Positions 27,338 through 37,150 of a DNA stretch of 64,000 bases are shown piece after piece. How positions within the stretch are numbered: position 1 is the first letter of the stretch; each line of letters opens with the position of its first letter. The translations under genes were made by a program, and so were the position numbers. This DNA is from Chitinophagaceae bacterium (lineage in GTDB: Bacteria; Bacteroidota; Bacteroidia; Chitinophagales; Chitinophagaceae): NCBI GenBank assembly GCA_016708765.1, contig JADJFD010000003.1:372001-436000 (forward strand), written 5' to 3'. The notes beneath the pieces were generated by a model. The model had not been told where the DNA came from. It ran no database searches and worked only from the letters and a program-made list of their open reading frames with translations.

Positions 27338-29167
27338 TTAACCTTTCAAATTCAACTTTATCTGCAACTCTTCAAACTGCTTCTCATCAATCGTAGCTGG
27401 AGCATCTAACATCACATCTCTGCCAGAATTATTTTTTGGAAAAGCAATAAAGTCACGGATGCTTTCGCTGCCACCAAGTATAGCACAAAGGCGATCGAAA
27501 CCAAAAGCAATACCACCATGCGGCGGAGCTCCGTATTCAAATGCGCCGAGTAAGAATCCAAACTTGTGTAGTTGCTCTGCTGAATCCATTCCTAAGGCTG
27601 CAAACATTTTTTCCTGTAATTCTCTTTGGTAAATACGTATAGAACCACCGCCGATTTCATTGCCATTTAGCACCATATCGTAAGCATTGGCTTTGATGTT
27701 GGCATACGGATGTTTTAAGTATTCTGCAGCATTTTCAATTGCAGGATTATTATTGATCATCGTTTCTATCTGCATGGGCTTTGGCGATGTAAATGGATGA
27801 TGACGGGCTACCCAACGGTTTCCTTCTTCATCGTATTCAAACAATGGGAAATCTAAAACCCACAACAGTTTGAATTCATTATCTTTTCTTAAACCTAATC
27901 TTGTTGCCATTTCCATCCGCAGATCACTGATGGCTTTTCTTGTTCTTTCTTCTGCACCTGCAAGAATTAAAACTAAGTCACCTGCTTTTGCATTACTCGC
28001 CTCAGCAATTGCTTTTAACTTTTCTTCAGAATAAAATTTATCTACGCTGCTTTTATAAGTACCGTCTGCATTCACTTTTATAAATACCAATCCTTTCATT
28101 CCTATCTGCGGACGTTTCACCCATTCAGTCAGTTCATCTGTTTGCTTGCGGCTATATTCACTACAACCGGGAACAGCGATGGCAAGAACAGTTTCAGCCT
28201 CATCAAAAACTTTGAAATCAACTCCGTTAATTAATGTAGCATTATCTTGTTTGTCAACATAAACAGTTGAAGGCTTTTTCAGATTCAGCACTTTCATGTC
28301 GAAACGGATATCTGGTTTATCATTACCATAATTCCACATGGCATCTTCCCAGGTCATTCGTTCTACAGTTTCTGTATAGTCAATTCCTTTCACATCTTTA
28401 AAAATGGATTTTACCATTCCTTCAAACATGTTTAAAATATCTTCCTGCTCTACGAAAGCCATTTCACAATCTATCTGTGTAAACTCTGGTTGACGATCAG
28501 CTCTCAAATCTTCGTCACGGAAACATTTTACAATTTGGTAATAACGGTCGAAACCACCTACCATTAATAATTGTTTGAATGTTTGTGGTGATTGTGGCAA
28601 TGCATAAAACTGTCCGGGGTTCATTCTGCTTGGCACCACAAAATCTCTTGCTCCTTCCGGCGTAGATTTAATTAAGAAAGGCGTTTCAATATCCATGAAA
28701 CCTTGATTATGCAAATAGTTTCTTGCTGCACGGTTTACGGCATAGCGTAGTTCAATATTTTTCTTAACAGGATTACGACGCAAATCCATGAAACGATATT
28801 TCATCCGCAGATCATCGCCACCATCAGTTTTATCTTCTATTGTAAAAGGAGGTACAGCCGATTTGTTTAATATCTTAAAAGAAGTAACTACAATTTCAAT
28901 ATCACCAGTTGGAATATTTAGATTTTTATTGCTACGTTCATTCACTGTTCCAGTTGCCTGCAATACAAACTCTCTTCCTAGTGGATTTTCTTCGAGTTGT
29001 TTGTTCAACTCTTCGCCAAACAATAATTGAGTGATGCCATATCTATCTCGTAGATCAATAAATGTAATTGCACCAAATTTTCTTACGGTTTGCACCCAAC
29101 CAGCAAGGGTTGTTTCCGTTCCTTTATTTGCTAATCTTAATTCGCCACAAGTGTGAGTTCTATACAT
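27338..29167 (-). CDS. aspS: Aspartyl-tRNA synthetase
   Basis: A class II aminoacyl-tRNA synthetase charging tRNA-Asp. The N-terminal OB-fold anticodon domain (TLAGWVQTVRKFGAITFIDLRDRYG) precedes the catalytic core. Motif 2 is FRDEDLRADRQPEFTQIDCE, the bacterial GAD insertion lies in the middle, and motif 3 is GIAFGFDRLCAI. The length of 609 aa is the bacterial long form. A strong promoter at 29284-29316 implies an unusually long leader of about 110 bases before the ATG at 29167. The small membrane protein gene follows within five bases. Confidence 0.98.
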   Translation of the reverse strand: MYRTHTCGELRLANKGTETTLAGWVQTVRKFGAITFIDLRDRYGITQLLFGEELNKQLEENPLGREFVLQATGTVNERSNKNLNIPTGDIEIVVTSFKILNKSAVPPFTIEDKTDGGDDLRMKYRFMDLRRNPVKKNIELRYAVNRAARNYLHNQGFMDIETPFLIKSTPEGARDFVVPSRMNPGQFYALPQSPQTFKQLLMVGGFDRYYQIVKCFRDEDLRADRQPEFTQIDCEMAFVEQEDILNMFEGMVKSIFKDVKGIDYTETVERMTWEDAMWNYGNDKPDIRFDMKVLNLKKPSTVYVDKQDNATLINGVDFKVFDEAETVLAIAVPGCSEYSRKQTDELTEWVKRPQIGMKGLVFIKVNADGTYKSSVDKFYSEEKLKAIAEASNAKAGDLVLILAGAEERTRKAISDLRMEMATRLGLRKDNEFKLLWVLDFPLFEYDEEGNRWVARHHPFTSPKPMQIETMINNNPAIENAAEYLKHPYANIKANAYDMVLNGNEIGGGSIRIYQRELQEKMFAALGMDSAEQLHKFGFLLGAFEYGAPPHGGIAFGFDRLCAILGGSESIRDFIAFPKNNSGRDVMLDAPATIDEKQFEELQIKLNLKG

Positions 29168-29499
29168 AATTTTAAGCTTCGAATTTTGCTGAATATTGTT
29201 ACGGGACGATGAAGAGTGCGACGCAACTGCCGATGCTAGTAGTACTGTTGCTGGCTACAAAAATCAATACATTCCCAATGGCGCAAAGATAAGATAATTG
29301 ACCTCCGGCTTGCAAATTGCCAAACAGTTGATTACATTTATTATCGAATTCAAACCCTATTAGAAAGTAGCCTCTTTAAATCCGTCCACCATGCTTACAC
29401 TTGCCATCATTTATTATATCCGGCGTCGTTTACAGGAAGTTAAAAGAAAAAAACAATTGCTGCTTGCCCCATAACTTTTCCTTTAAATCGAAAAGGAAT
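29168..29499. other. Intergenic region between aspS and the FAD oxidoreductase gene
   Basis: This 332-base stretch holds the aspS promoter and leader. A 27-codon ORF is at 29391-29474 (plus strand, MLTLAIIYYIRRRLQEVKRK), a hydrophobic start followed by a basic stretch. That microprotein is speculative, and I do not call it a gene. I see no tRNA or other RNA structure. Confidence 0.6.
29284..29316 (-). promoter_or_regulatory. aspS promoter, Bacteroidota -33/-7 type
   Basis: On the minus strand TTTG (29316-29313), 21 bases, then TATCTTTG (29291-29284). This is a full match to the Bacteroidota consensus. Predicted transcription starts near 29278, leaving about 110 untranslated bases before aspS. 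Confidence 0.75.
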
Positions 29500-30567
29500 T
29501 TATCCTTTCATTAAAATTTTAGTGAAACGATTTATATCGGCCTCTGCTGATATAGGATTGTTATATATTAATTGTTCAGCCAATTGCTTTGCAAAGTAAG
29601 GTGCCAAAGAACAACCTTTTGTTCCCATTCCATTTAAGATTCCGATGTTTGGATATAGCGGATGCAAACCAACGAACGGTCTTCTTTCCAAAGTTGCAGG
29701 ACGAATACCAGCTAGATGGTCTACAATTTTAAATGGAACTTTTAACCACTCTTTTAATAAGGCTTCTGTTTTTTCTTTGAATGCAGGAGTGGCATCGGGG
29801 TTGTCAAATTCCCAAGCATAGTTGGAGCCTATCCACCACAATCCGGGTGTGGAAAGTGGTGTCAGCATCATTCCTTTTTTATAAATATTTGTTGTGGGAA
29901 GATCAGGAATTTCAACCAGTAGCAGTTCTCCTTTATTTGGGGCAAAGGGTAAAAGTTTAAAATATGGATTGTCAGCACAGTTTGCACCATCGCAGAATAT
30001 AATTTTACTTGCAGTGATATTTTTGTATTGTATTTTATCAGCAGCTATTTTTAATTGTTCGATTTCAAATTCTTCTTTGAGCAAGAGATTCTTTTCTTTT
30101 AAATGATTCCGCCAGGCCGGTAATACTGAATCAAGATGAACGGTGTAAACGGGTTTAATTTCTCCACAGCCAAAATCATAATTGAAATTATTTCTGAAAT
30201 ATTCTTGTTCTGAATATTCGCTGACATAAGCTGCTTTTTCTCCAACCCTTTGCATAAAGCTTACCCGCATTTGTGGACTGGGGAAAAAATCAATGATGTT
30301 TTTTTGTGAGATGGCAGTGATGCCCAATTCTTTTCCTAATGCTGTATATGCTGAATTTGCAAATGTAATAATCTCATCTGCAAGCCAAACTTCTACATGT
30401 CTTCTTCCGGTAACTGGATTAATGATTCCTGCTGCTATTCTTGAAGGGGAATTAGAGAAATTATTATCAATGATAATGAAGCTCTTTTGCTCTTTCTGCA
30501 AATAATATGATAGCCAAGTTCCACTAATTCCCTGGCCGATTATTAAGTAATCTATCTGCATAGGCAA
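29500..30567 (-). CDS. FAD-dependent oxidoreductase (DAO family)
   Basis: 355 aa. The N-terminal dinucleotide-binding motif is YLIIGQGISGTWLSYYLQKE, followed by SRIAAGIINPVTGRRH, a pattern shared with D-amino-acid-oxidase-like proteins and the C-terminal half of MnmC. The C-terminal FAD contact is GIRPATLERRPFVGLHPLYPNIGILNGMG. It most likely oxidises a C-N bond of an amine or amino acid, but the substrate is unknown. It is single-domain, lacks the methyltransferase half of MnmC, and so should not be called MnmC. It is transcribed in the same direction as the upstream macroglobulin gene, separated by a hairpin. Confidence 0.85.
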   Translation of the reverse strand: MPMQIDYLIIGQGISGTWLSYYLQKEQKSFIIIDNNFSNSPSRIAAGIINPVTGRRHVEVWLADEIITFANSAYTALGKELGITAISQKNIIDFFPSPQMRVSFMQRVGEKAAYVSEYSEQEYFRNNFNYDFGCGEIKPVYTVHLDSVLPAWRNHLKEKNLLLKEEFEIEQLKIAADKIQYKNITASKIIFCDGANCADNPYFKLLPFAPNKGELLLVEIPDLPTTNIYKKGMMLTPLSTPGLWWIGSNYAWEFDNPDATPAFKEKTEALLKEWLKVPFKIVDHLAGIRPATLERRPFVGLHPLYPNIGILNGMGTKGCSLAPYFAKQLAEQLIYNNPISAEADINRFTKILMKG

Positions 30568-30571
30568 ATGT

Positions 30572-30660
30572 AATGCTCAATAACCAATGCTCAATTATCA
30601 ATGTTCAATTAGCGAGAAGCCGTTTTAATTTGAACATTGATAATTGAATATTGAGCATTT
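30572..30660. terminator. Long imperfect hairpin after the alpha-2-macroglobulin gene
   Basis: The left arm (30572-30610) and right arm (about 30627-30660) are complementary over roughly 33 bp. The left arm carries a short bulge because AATGCTCAAT occurs twice (30572-30581 and 30586-30595). It begins two bases after the macroglobulin stop and likely ends that transcript. It resembles AT-rich dispersed intergenic palindromes often seen in Bacteroidota. Confidence 0.6.
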
Positions 30661-30662
30661 TT

Positions 30663-33600
30663 TTATTCTACCGTAATTCTTACACCTTCTGAATGCGAAG
30701 TAAACTCCGGAGCATACATGCATTGAATCGTAGTAACTCCATTGCTAAAATTACCCGTATGTGTTACGAACAACGGATACTCAAAAACATAAGTTCCTTT
30801 CCTCAAATAACTAAAGAAGAAATTGGTACTTGCATCTTTGGTGCTTTCGTAATATCCTAATCCACCCTGGTATTTGTAACTGCTTAAAACATTAACAGGT
30901 TCCAGTGCCGATGCTCTCATGTCTTTCATGTGTACATATTCCATGTCACGGTCTACACGAAGTTCTACTCTTACTTTTATCTTATCGCCAACTTTCAACA
31001 CATCACCATCTTTTACAGGAGTGATGACTGGCCCACGGTCAGTATTCTTTTCAACAAACAATTTCTTCACCAAATTCAATGGCGTAGCTGCTGTTGTTAT
31101 TTTATCCAGGTCTTCAAAATACTGCCAGTAAACACCGCCCCAGCTCACCGAGTTAATTGGTTTATTAGTTGATTGGTTAATTGGGGCTTTAACTGTAACA
31201 TTTATGCTTCCCATTTGAGCATTTATTTTGTTGCCTTCAATCACTTTTTTGAAATAACCAGTACCAGCTTCTTGCCCTGCTTCGGTAGATTTGATTATTG
31301 TAGTTCCCAATTTTACTTCTACAATAGGTTCGCTGCTCAACCATTCTGTTCCTTGCAATAGCAATGCATAACAAGCTTCTGCAGTAGCCTTCGTTGTTTT
31401 CCAGTTATTGGTCTGTTTATTTTTTAATAACCATGTTCTCAGATCATCAACTGTTTTGGTGTCTTTGCCTGCTTCCTGGAAAGCTTCAATCAATAAAGCC
31501 TGAGTTTCTATTGGAGCCTGATACCAGAACCATCCATTGGTCTGATCTTTCCAATACATTCCCAATTCTTCATTGATGATGGATGTTTCTTTCAGCGATT
31601 TAAGAATGGCAGCAGGAGTTTTTGCATCATCTGTTCTGTGTAAGGCTAATGCAATCATTCCCTGCATATATTTACTTTGACCAACCCATGATTGTTGTGC
31701 TCTTCCACGGAAATAAGTGTATGCAGTGTTCGAAGCTGCTGCAATTTTATATTCAGGGAAGAAGCTTCTCATGTACAAATACTGAATAGTTGTATAACTA
31801 GGTGTGTATTTTTTCAAATCTGTTTTAGACTTGATCAAGTGATCATAGTCCTCTTTTATTTTTCTGTCTAAATAAGGAATCGCTGTAGCGAGGATTGATT
31901 TAATGTTGTCATCCTGACCTTTTGCAATAGCATTCAGTTTTTTCAAGTGACCAATTCCTGTTACAATATACTGTGTCATATAACGATCATCGGGGCCACC
32001 GGTAAACCATACAAAACCCCCGTTGCTGCTTTGCATTTGCTTCAGCTTTCCATACGAATTATTTAACTGCTCACTCATTTTTATCATGTCGAAGAGTAAA
32101 GCAATATTTCTTTTTTGCTCCGCTTCATCTTTTGCCTGCAATACCCACGGTGTTTCTTCCAGCATTACTGCTTTCAGTTCCTGATTCTTTTGCAGATTAC
32201 TCATTAGCGCAGCGGTATCTTTTATTTTCCATTTGTCAAAAACCTCTTTAATCCGGGGCGATGAATTAGAAATATGCGTTGCTAATGAATTTGCATAATA
32301 TCTGTTCCATGTTTGTTCTGCACATTCATACGGATACTCCATCAGGTAGGGTAGAGCCTGTACTGCATACCATGCTGGGTTGGAAGTGTATTCCAGCGTT
32401 AATGCATAATGCTGTAAGGTTTCACTTTTGCCGCTGTTCAGTAATTTATCAAAACTGAATTGTTTAGTTCCGGTTCCTCTCATTGGTAACGGCATTGTTT
32501 CTGTAACCAGCATTCTGTTGGTAAGAACAGGTAATACATTTTCTTCTCCATCAGAATAGTTCCCAGCTTTGGCAACAATTCTCCAAACCAATGCATTGTT
32601 AAACTGATAAGGAATCTCTATTGGGAATTTCACCACTTCACTTTGTCCTGCTGCAACGGTGAAATACTGATTAGGAATTACACTGCGGAACTGGCCATCT
32701 ACCGGTTCATTGGTAGTGGCATCAAATAATTCTAAGGAAACAGTTCCTGTCATTTCTTTATCAGACAGGTTAACAATCTTGGAATTGAGGTCAATCTTAT
32801 CACCTTGTCTTACAAATCGTGGCGGATTTGTTTGCACCATTAGTTCTTTTTGTGTAACGATATCTTTGGTGCTTGTTCCAAAGGCAGCCTCTTTTGTATG
32901 CGCCAATGCCATGAATTTCCATTTGGTTAATGCCTCTGGCATAGTGAATGAAAACTCAATTGCTCCGGTGCTGTCTGTTCTTAGATCAGGAAGGAAGAAA
33001 GCTGTTTCGTTGAAGTTCTTTCTGATTTTGACATCGCCAGATTGATCAGGATTTTTTTCATTATCAAAAGTATCAGCTACGCCGTCTTTGTCGGAATCAG
33101 TTTTTTTCTTTGCAACATCACCTATTACAAGACTTTCATCCATACCCTTTTCTTCAGCAGGTGGTTGTGCTCCATCGGCGTTTCCATTTGCAGTTGGTGA
33201 AGGTCTTTCAAGACGCATCATTTTTTGGCCGCCGCCATAATCATTTAGAATATCATATCCTCTAACATCTGCAAAGAGATAATCATATCTTTTATCAACG
33301 TATTTCCCTGCCTGATCATTAATATAACGTTGATTAGATTGTACCTGACTAAAATTTTGTGTACCTACCCAACTATTCCTGTTATAATAAGAAGGCCAAA
33401 TAGATGGCTTATACCAGTTATGTTGTACAAACTGATCCAGTGAAGCATCATACATGCTGCCCAACATTTCTGCTGCAACTTTTTCTTTTTTTAATCCGGT
33501 AATTCTCAGTTTCCATTTTTCTTCACTACCCGGTAAAGTTTTATCACGGTAGGTAGCATATTCAATGCTGAGTTCTTTGTTTGTCCAAGGAATACTGATG

Positions 33601-36600
33601 GTCTGGTTAAGTTGATAAAAACGATTATGCTTGATAAACATCCAGCCAACACCATAACCAGGTCTGTCTCTTTCTGTTACTAGGTAATTGAATTTTCTCT
33701 TTTCATTATCTAGCTTAATAAATGAATAGTCAACTGCCGACGGAATATTTTTATTGTCGTTTTTGTCCAACTGATATACTACAAATAGATTATCGGCTGC
33801 TGTTCCCAACTCAACGTTTGCTGTTTCACCAGGTTCAACAGAAGTTTTTGTATTCCCCAGCCATAAGTAATCAGGTCTGTTCAGTTGATTACTCTTTTCA
33901 TCAAACAGTTCAATGTATTTTACATCTTTTACTATTTCTCCATTCTTATCTTTTGTTTCCATTTCAATCACATAAATGCCGGGAGTATATTTCCCATTCA
34001 CTAATGACCATTCACCATTCACCCTGCTTGAATCTACCTTACTAAACACTTCTTGTCCCTCCTCCCAACTTTTAGTATCCGATTCATTATCATACTCATC
34101 AAAAGGAAATAGTTTAATGTATTCATTTTTACCCATTACAAACTGATCGGGTCTTTCCCAATAGCGGTCACGGATTAATCTTTTTTCTTCTTTCAGTTTA
34201 GTGATAGTTACTTTAACTGTGGCTGGTTCATACTCGCCATTCATATTTTGTGTGCGGATAGATAGTGACTTTAAACTATCGGCAGGTAAACTCGCCGGAA
34301 CAGAAGAAACCAACATCAGCGATTTATAACTTACAGAAACTGATTTTTCGCCGCTTCTTGTTTCTCCATTTATATCAGTTACGTCTGCATACACCGTGTA
34401 ATCAAATACCGGCTCCAATTTTTTATCAATTTTCAAATCAGGAATGGCTGTGAATTCAATTACAAATTTTCCATCCTTATCTGTTTTTACTTCACCATGT
34501 GCAATTTCCATTGGCGAAGTTGGAGGCTGCCACGAACGCCAAAAGAACCACGGATATAAAAAGCGAGGTTGCCTTACTACTCTGTATTTTACATTGGCGC
34601 CGTCAATATTATTTCCGGCGTAAGCTTTTGCTACACCCGTTACTTTTATTTTATCATTTACTTTATAAGTTCCTTTAATAGGTTCGTAGTCCACAAAGAA
34701 TTTAGGCCTTTTGTATTCTTCTACTTTGAAACCAATATTCCCGCCATCTTTTTTTGTGTAGATAGAAAATTGACCGTTCATGCCAGTATGCGGCAATTGA
34801 AATTTTCCGTTGAAAGAACCAAATTCATTTGTTGTTAATCGGATTGTATCTACAACTTTATAATTTGCATCTCTTAAAACAACTGTGGTAGAATAACTAG
34901 CCATTACTCCTCCGGTTTTTTCTACATTATTTCTTGTCAATACTATTCCTTTGTAATAAACCGTTTGGCCGGGGCGATAAATAGCTCTGTCTGTAAACAG
35001 GTGTATGGAAGTAATTGATTTTGACTCCTGCGGTTGTTGATTATAATAATAGTAATCGTAAGCTAGGTCAGTCATGAAAAGATAATCGTTGCCATGTTTT
35101 ACATCCAGTAAAAATGAATAGTTTCTATTATTATTCTTTTCATCTTTAACTCTTTTTATTTTAAAAAAGCCATTGGCATCAGTTATGTACATTTCCCCTT
35201 TTGTTTTCTCATATTTTGATTGCTGATAATTATAGGTTTGCTGCCAAAGTTGTACAGTTGCTTTTGCCAACGGCTGTCCTGTATTTCTATTCAGTACAAA
35301 ATAATCGGTACCATTATTTACATAACTGATTCCGGATACATAAAATAATCTTGCTCCAATAATTGTTTTCTTTCCTGTAAAATCATTTTTATCAGAAGCA
35401 GCCAGAAAGTATTCTCCCGGCGGTAAAGCATCTACTTTTAATTCTACACTATGCAATTGCAAATCATTGGTAGCAGGTAGTGACTGTTGCCAACTTTTAT
35501 CTGCTTTGGTATCAGCTATAGCGGTCCAGAAGCGATTGTCATATTGTGTTTCTAATAATTTTTTAAGATTGTCGTCGGCTTTAACTATTCGTAAGTAAAG
35601 TGTGTTGATGTTTTTATATTGAACCAATGTTCTCATTGGCTGATCAGGAACATTTACTTTTTCAATAGAGAATTGTAATGAGGCGCTATTGATGCTATTT
35701 AAGAGATTATAGCAATTGATTCGCCCTTCAGACGAATCTTTTTGCATTAATACCTGCTCACATATTTCTTTTGCTTTAATGCGACTGTAGCGGTTTGTGG
35801 TATCGCCATAAGGTTTATAGGTATTCGCCTTTTGTTCATATATCTGTGCAACGAGATACCATGCCTGTGCGGCAGCTGGAATTTTTTCATATTGGTGAGC
35901 AATATGATTTAATGCATTAAAATAAAGCTGTTCTTTATCCGGATGAGTAGATTTTTGGTTTACGAATTGAATGCGATGTATGTCTACATCAATTAATGCA
36001 TCTGGTTTTGCATCATTTAAATGAAAGGCGATTAATTTTTGATAAATGAGTAGTGCTTTATGTTGTAAGGACATTGAATCCTTTGTCGGAAATTTTCTGG
36101 TAACAAAATCTGCTGCCGGATCAAAAGCACTGGCGAGATCAATTTCAAAGGCATAGGCTGGTTTTTTAACATCTCTTTCATCATTATCAAAATAGGCGAT
36201 AGCACGGTGGGCTAACAAATCATACAACGTTGGCCGCAGATGACGAACATTGCCTTTTGTTATAATAGCATCAAATGGATCAAGTTTTGTTTGTTGTAAT
36301 ACCTTTTCGTTTTTTATCGATTGTAAATATAATTCTCCAATCTTTTTATGAAAGTCTTCAGCATCCCAAGTGGCTATATCTGTTTTTACAAAATCAGCAG
36401 TTTTAGTACGGTTATACAATTTCCAGCGGTTTTGCTGATAATAATTCCAATACATATCGGCTTCAAGACTACTTAATATGGAGGTAACTGGTTCTTTACT
36501 GGAACTAATCTCTTTTTCTATTTCAGTAATGGAGAATACGGCATTTTCTTCCCGGTTTTCACTTTGCAGCCCCATCATATATACTAATGACTTTATAACC

Positions 36601-36809
36601 TGTGCATCCTGTTTTTCTTTTTTGGCAAGTGCATATATCAGTTTTACTTCTGTTAGTGCTGATTTGGGCAATCCTTTGTTAACAAAGTCTTCCACCTTCT
36701 TCCATTCCTTTTCATAATTCTTTATCGGATTTTGACTAAATGATATCATACTAAAGAAACTAAAGATTGTAACTAAAAGGATTATGGGTTTTTTGATTTG
36801 ATACTTCAT
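30663..36809 (-). CDS. Alpha-2-macroglobulin family protein with thioester motif
   Basis: A 2,048-aa exported protein that should trap proteases through a bait region and a reactive thioester. The signal peptide is MKYQIKKPIILLVTIFSFF, cleaved near SFSQ; there is no lipobox, so it is probably soluble in the periplasm. An N-terminal helical region is followed by MG-type beta-sandwiches (HLFTDRAIYRPGQTVYYKGI, GSFNGKFQLPHTGMNGQFSIY). The bait region contains a thrombospondin-3-like segment DSDKDGVADTFDNEKNPDQS (about residue 1238). The alpha-2-macroglobulin core follows (FNETAFFLPDLRTDSTGAIEF), then the CAEQ thioester (Cys at about 1496) and an alpha/alpha-toroid. I start at ATG 36809; the longer reading from 36938 has no signal peptide. 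E. coli YfhM pairs with PBP1C, but no such gene is nearby. Confidence 0.93.
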   Translation of the reverse strand: MKYQIKKPIILLVTIFSFFSMISFSQNPIKNYEKEWKKVEDFVNKGLPKSALTEVKLIYALAKKEKQDAQVIKSLVYMMGLQSENREENAVFSITEIEKEISSSKEPVTSILSSLEADMYWNYYQQNRWKLYNRTKTADFVKTDIATWDAEDFHKKIGELYLQSIKNEKVLQQTKLDPFDAIITKGNVRHLRPTLYDLLAHRAIAYFDNDERDVKKPAYAFEIDLASAFDPAADFVTRKFPTKDSMSLQHKALLIYQKLIAFHLNDAKPDALIDVDIHRIQFVNQKSTHPDKEQLYFNALNHIAHQYEKIPAAAQAWYLVAQIYEQKANTYKPYGDTTNRYSRIKAKEICEQVLMQKDSSEGRINCYNLLNSINSASLQFSIEKVNVPDQPMRTLVQYKNINTLYLRIVKADDNLKKLLETQYDNRFWTAIADTKADKSWQQSLPATNDLQLHSVELKVDALPPGEYFLAASDKNDFTGKKTIIGARLFYVSGISYVNNGTDYFVLNRNTGQPLAKATVQLWQQTYNYQQSKYEKTKGEMYITDANGFFKIKRVKDEKNNNRNYSFLLDVKHGNDYLFMTDLAYDYYYYNQQPQESKSITSIHLFTDRAIYRPGQTVYYKGIVLTRNNVEKTGGVMASYSTTVVLRDANYKVVDTIRLTTNEFGSFNGKFQLPHTGMNGQFSIYTKKDGGNIGFKVEEYKRPKFFVDYEPIKGTYKVNDKIKVTGVAKAYAGNNIDGANVKYRVVRQPRFLYPWFFWRSWQPPTSPMEIAHGEVKTDKDGKFVIEFTAIPDLKIDKKLEPVFDYTVYADVTDINGETRSGEKSVSVSYKSLMLVSSVPASLPADSLKSLSIRTQNMNGEYEPATVKVTITKLKEEKRLIRDRYWERPDQFVMGKNEYIKLFPFDEYDNESDTKSWEEGQEVFSKVDSSRVNGEWSLVNGKYTPGIYVIEMETKDKNGEIVKDVKYIELFDEKSNQLNRPDYLWLGNTKTSVEPGETANVELGTAADNLFVVYQLDKNDNKNIPSAVDYSFIKLDNEKRKFNYLVTERDRPGYGVGWMFIKHNRFYQLNQTISIPWTNKELSIEYATYRDKTLPGSEEKWKLRITGLKKEKVAAEMLGSMYDASLDQFVQHNWYKPSIWPSYYNRNSWVGTQNFSQVQSNQRYINDQAGKYVDKRYDYLFADVRGYDILNDYGGGQKMMRLERPSPTANGNADGAQPPAEEKGMDESLVIGDVAKKKTDSDKDGVADTFDNEKNPDQSGDVKIRKNFNETAFFLPDLRTDSTGAIEFSFTMPEALTKWKFMALAHTKEAAFGTSTKDIVTQKELMVQTNPPRFVRQGDKIDLNSKIVNLSDKEMTGTVSLELFDATTNEPVDGQFRSVIPNQYFTVAAGQSEVVKFPIEIPYQFNNALVWRIVAKAGNYSDGEENVLPVLTNRMLVTETMPLPMRGTGTKQFSFDKLLNSGKSETLQHYALTLEYTSNPAWYAVQALPYLMEYPYECAEQTWNRYYANSLATHISNSSPRIKEVFDKWKIKDTAALMSNLQKNQELKAVMLEETPWVLQAKDEAEQKRNIALLFDMIKMSEQLNNSYGKLKQMQSSNGGFVWFTGGPDDRYMTQYIVTGIGHLKKLNAIAKGQDDNIKSILATAIPYLDRKIKEDYDHLIKSKTDLKKYTPSYTTIQYLYMRSFFPEYKIAAASNTAYTYFRGRAQQSWVGQSKYMQGMIALALHRTDDAKTPAAILKSLKETSIINEELGMYWKDQTNGWFWYQAPIETQALLIEAFQEAGKDTKTVDDLRTWLLKNKQTNNWKTTKATAEACYALLLQGTEWLSSEPIVEVKLGTTIIKSTEAGQEAGTGYFKKVIEGNKINAQMGSINVTVKAPINQSTNKPINSVSWGGVYWQYFEDLDKITTAATPLNLVKKLFVEKNTDRGPVITPVKDGDVLKVGDKIKVRVELRVDRDMEYVHMKDMRASALEPVNVLSSYKYQGGLGYYESTKDASTNFFFSYLRKGTYVFEYPLFVTHTGNFSNGVTTIQCMYAPEFTSHSEGVRITVE

Positions 36810-37150
36810 TCTATATTTTTTAAAATCTTCTTTTGCAGACGGATTGTATGCGTTATAAGATGCCGTCAGAAGACAAATTTCATAAAAATTCTTTGTTGCA
36901 GTCAGAAACAGGAAGTTACCAAAAATGTTGATGAACAAAATGTTTCAATTTGATTATTATTTTATTTTATAAAATGCAAAAATTATTACTCTACAATCCT
37001 TTACCAGCAAGTACTCCGGCATAAAGCCGCAAAAGGATAGGTTTCAACGAAAATTCCTTTAACTTTTTTTTGCATCGTCTTTTGGCATGATGGCATGAGA
37101 TTGGAAACTGAGTAAATGAAAACAATTACAATTCATTTAAAACAAACAAC
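36810..37150. other. Divergent intergenic region between the macroglobulin and DUF4476 genes
   Basis: 341 bases of AT-rich sequence that must hold two divergent promoters. I could not find a full TTTG-N20-TAnnTTTG pair on either strand. A short GACGG/CCGTC inverted repeat is near 36839-36868. No RNA gene is seen. Confidence 0.5.

Noticed and set aside
29391..29474. 27-codon ORF (MLTLAIIYYIRRRLQ) upstream of the FAD oxidoreductase region
   Set aside because: Plausible membrane microprotein but too short to support without conservation or expression data; mentioned only in the gap description.
29500..30567. MnmC
   Set aside because: It resembles only the oxidase half; the methyltransferase domain is absent, so the specific name is not supported.
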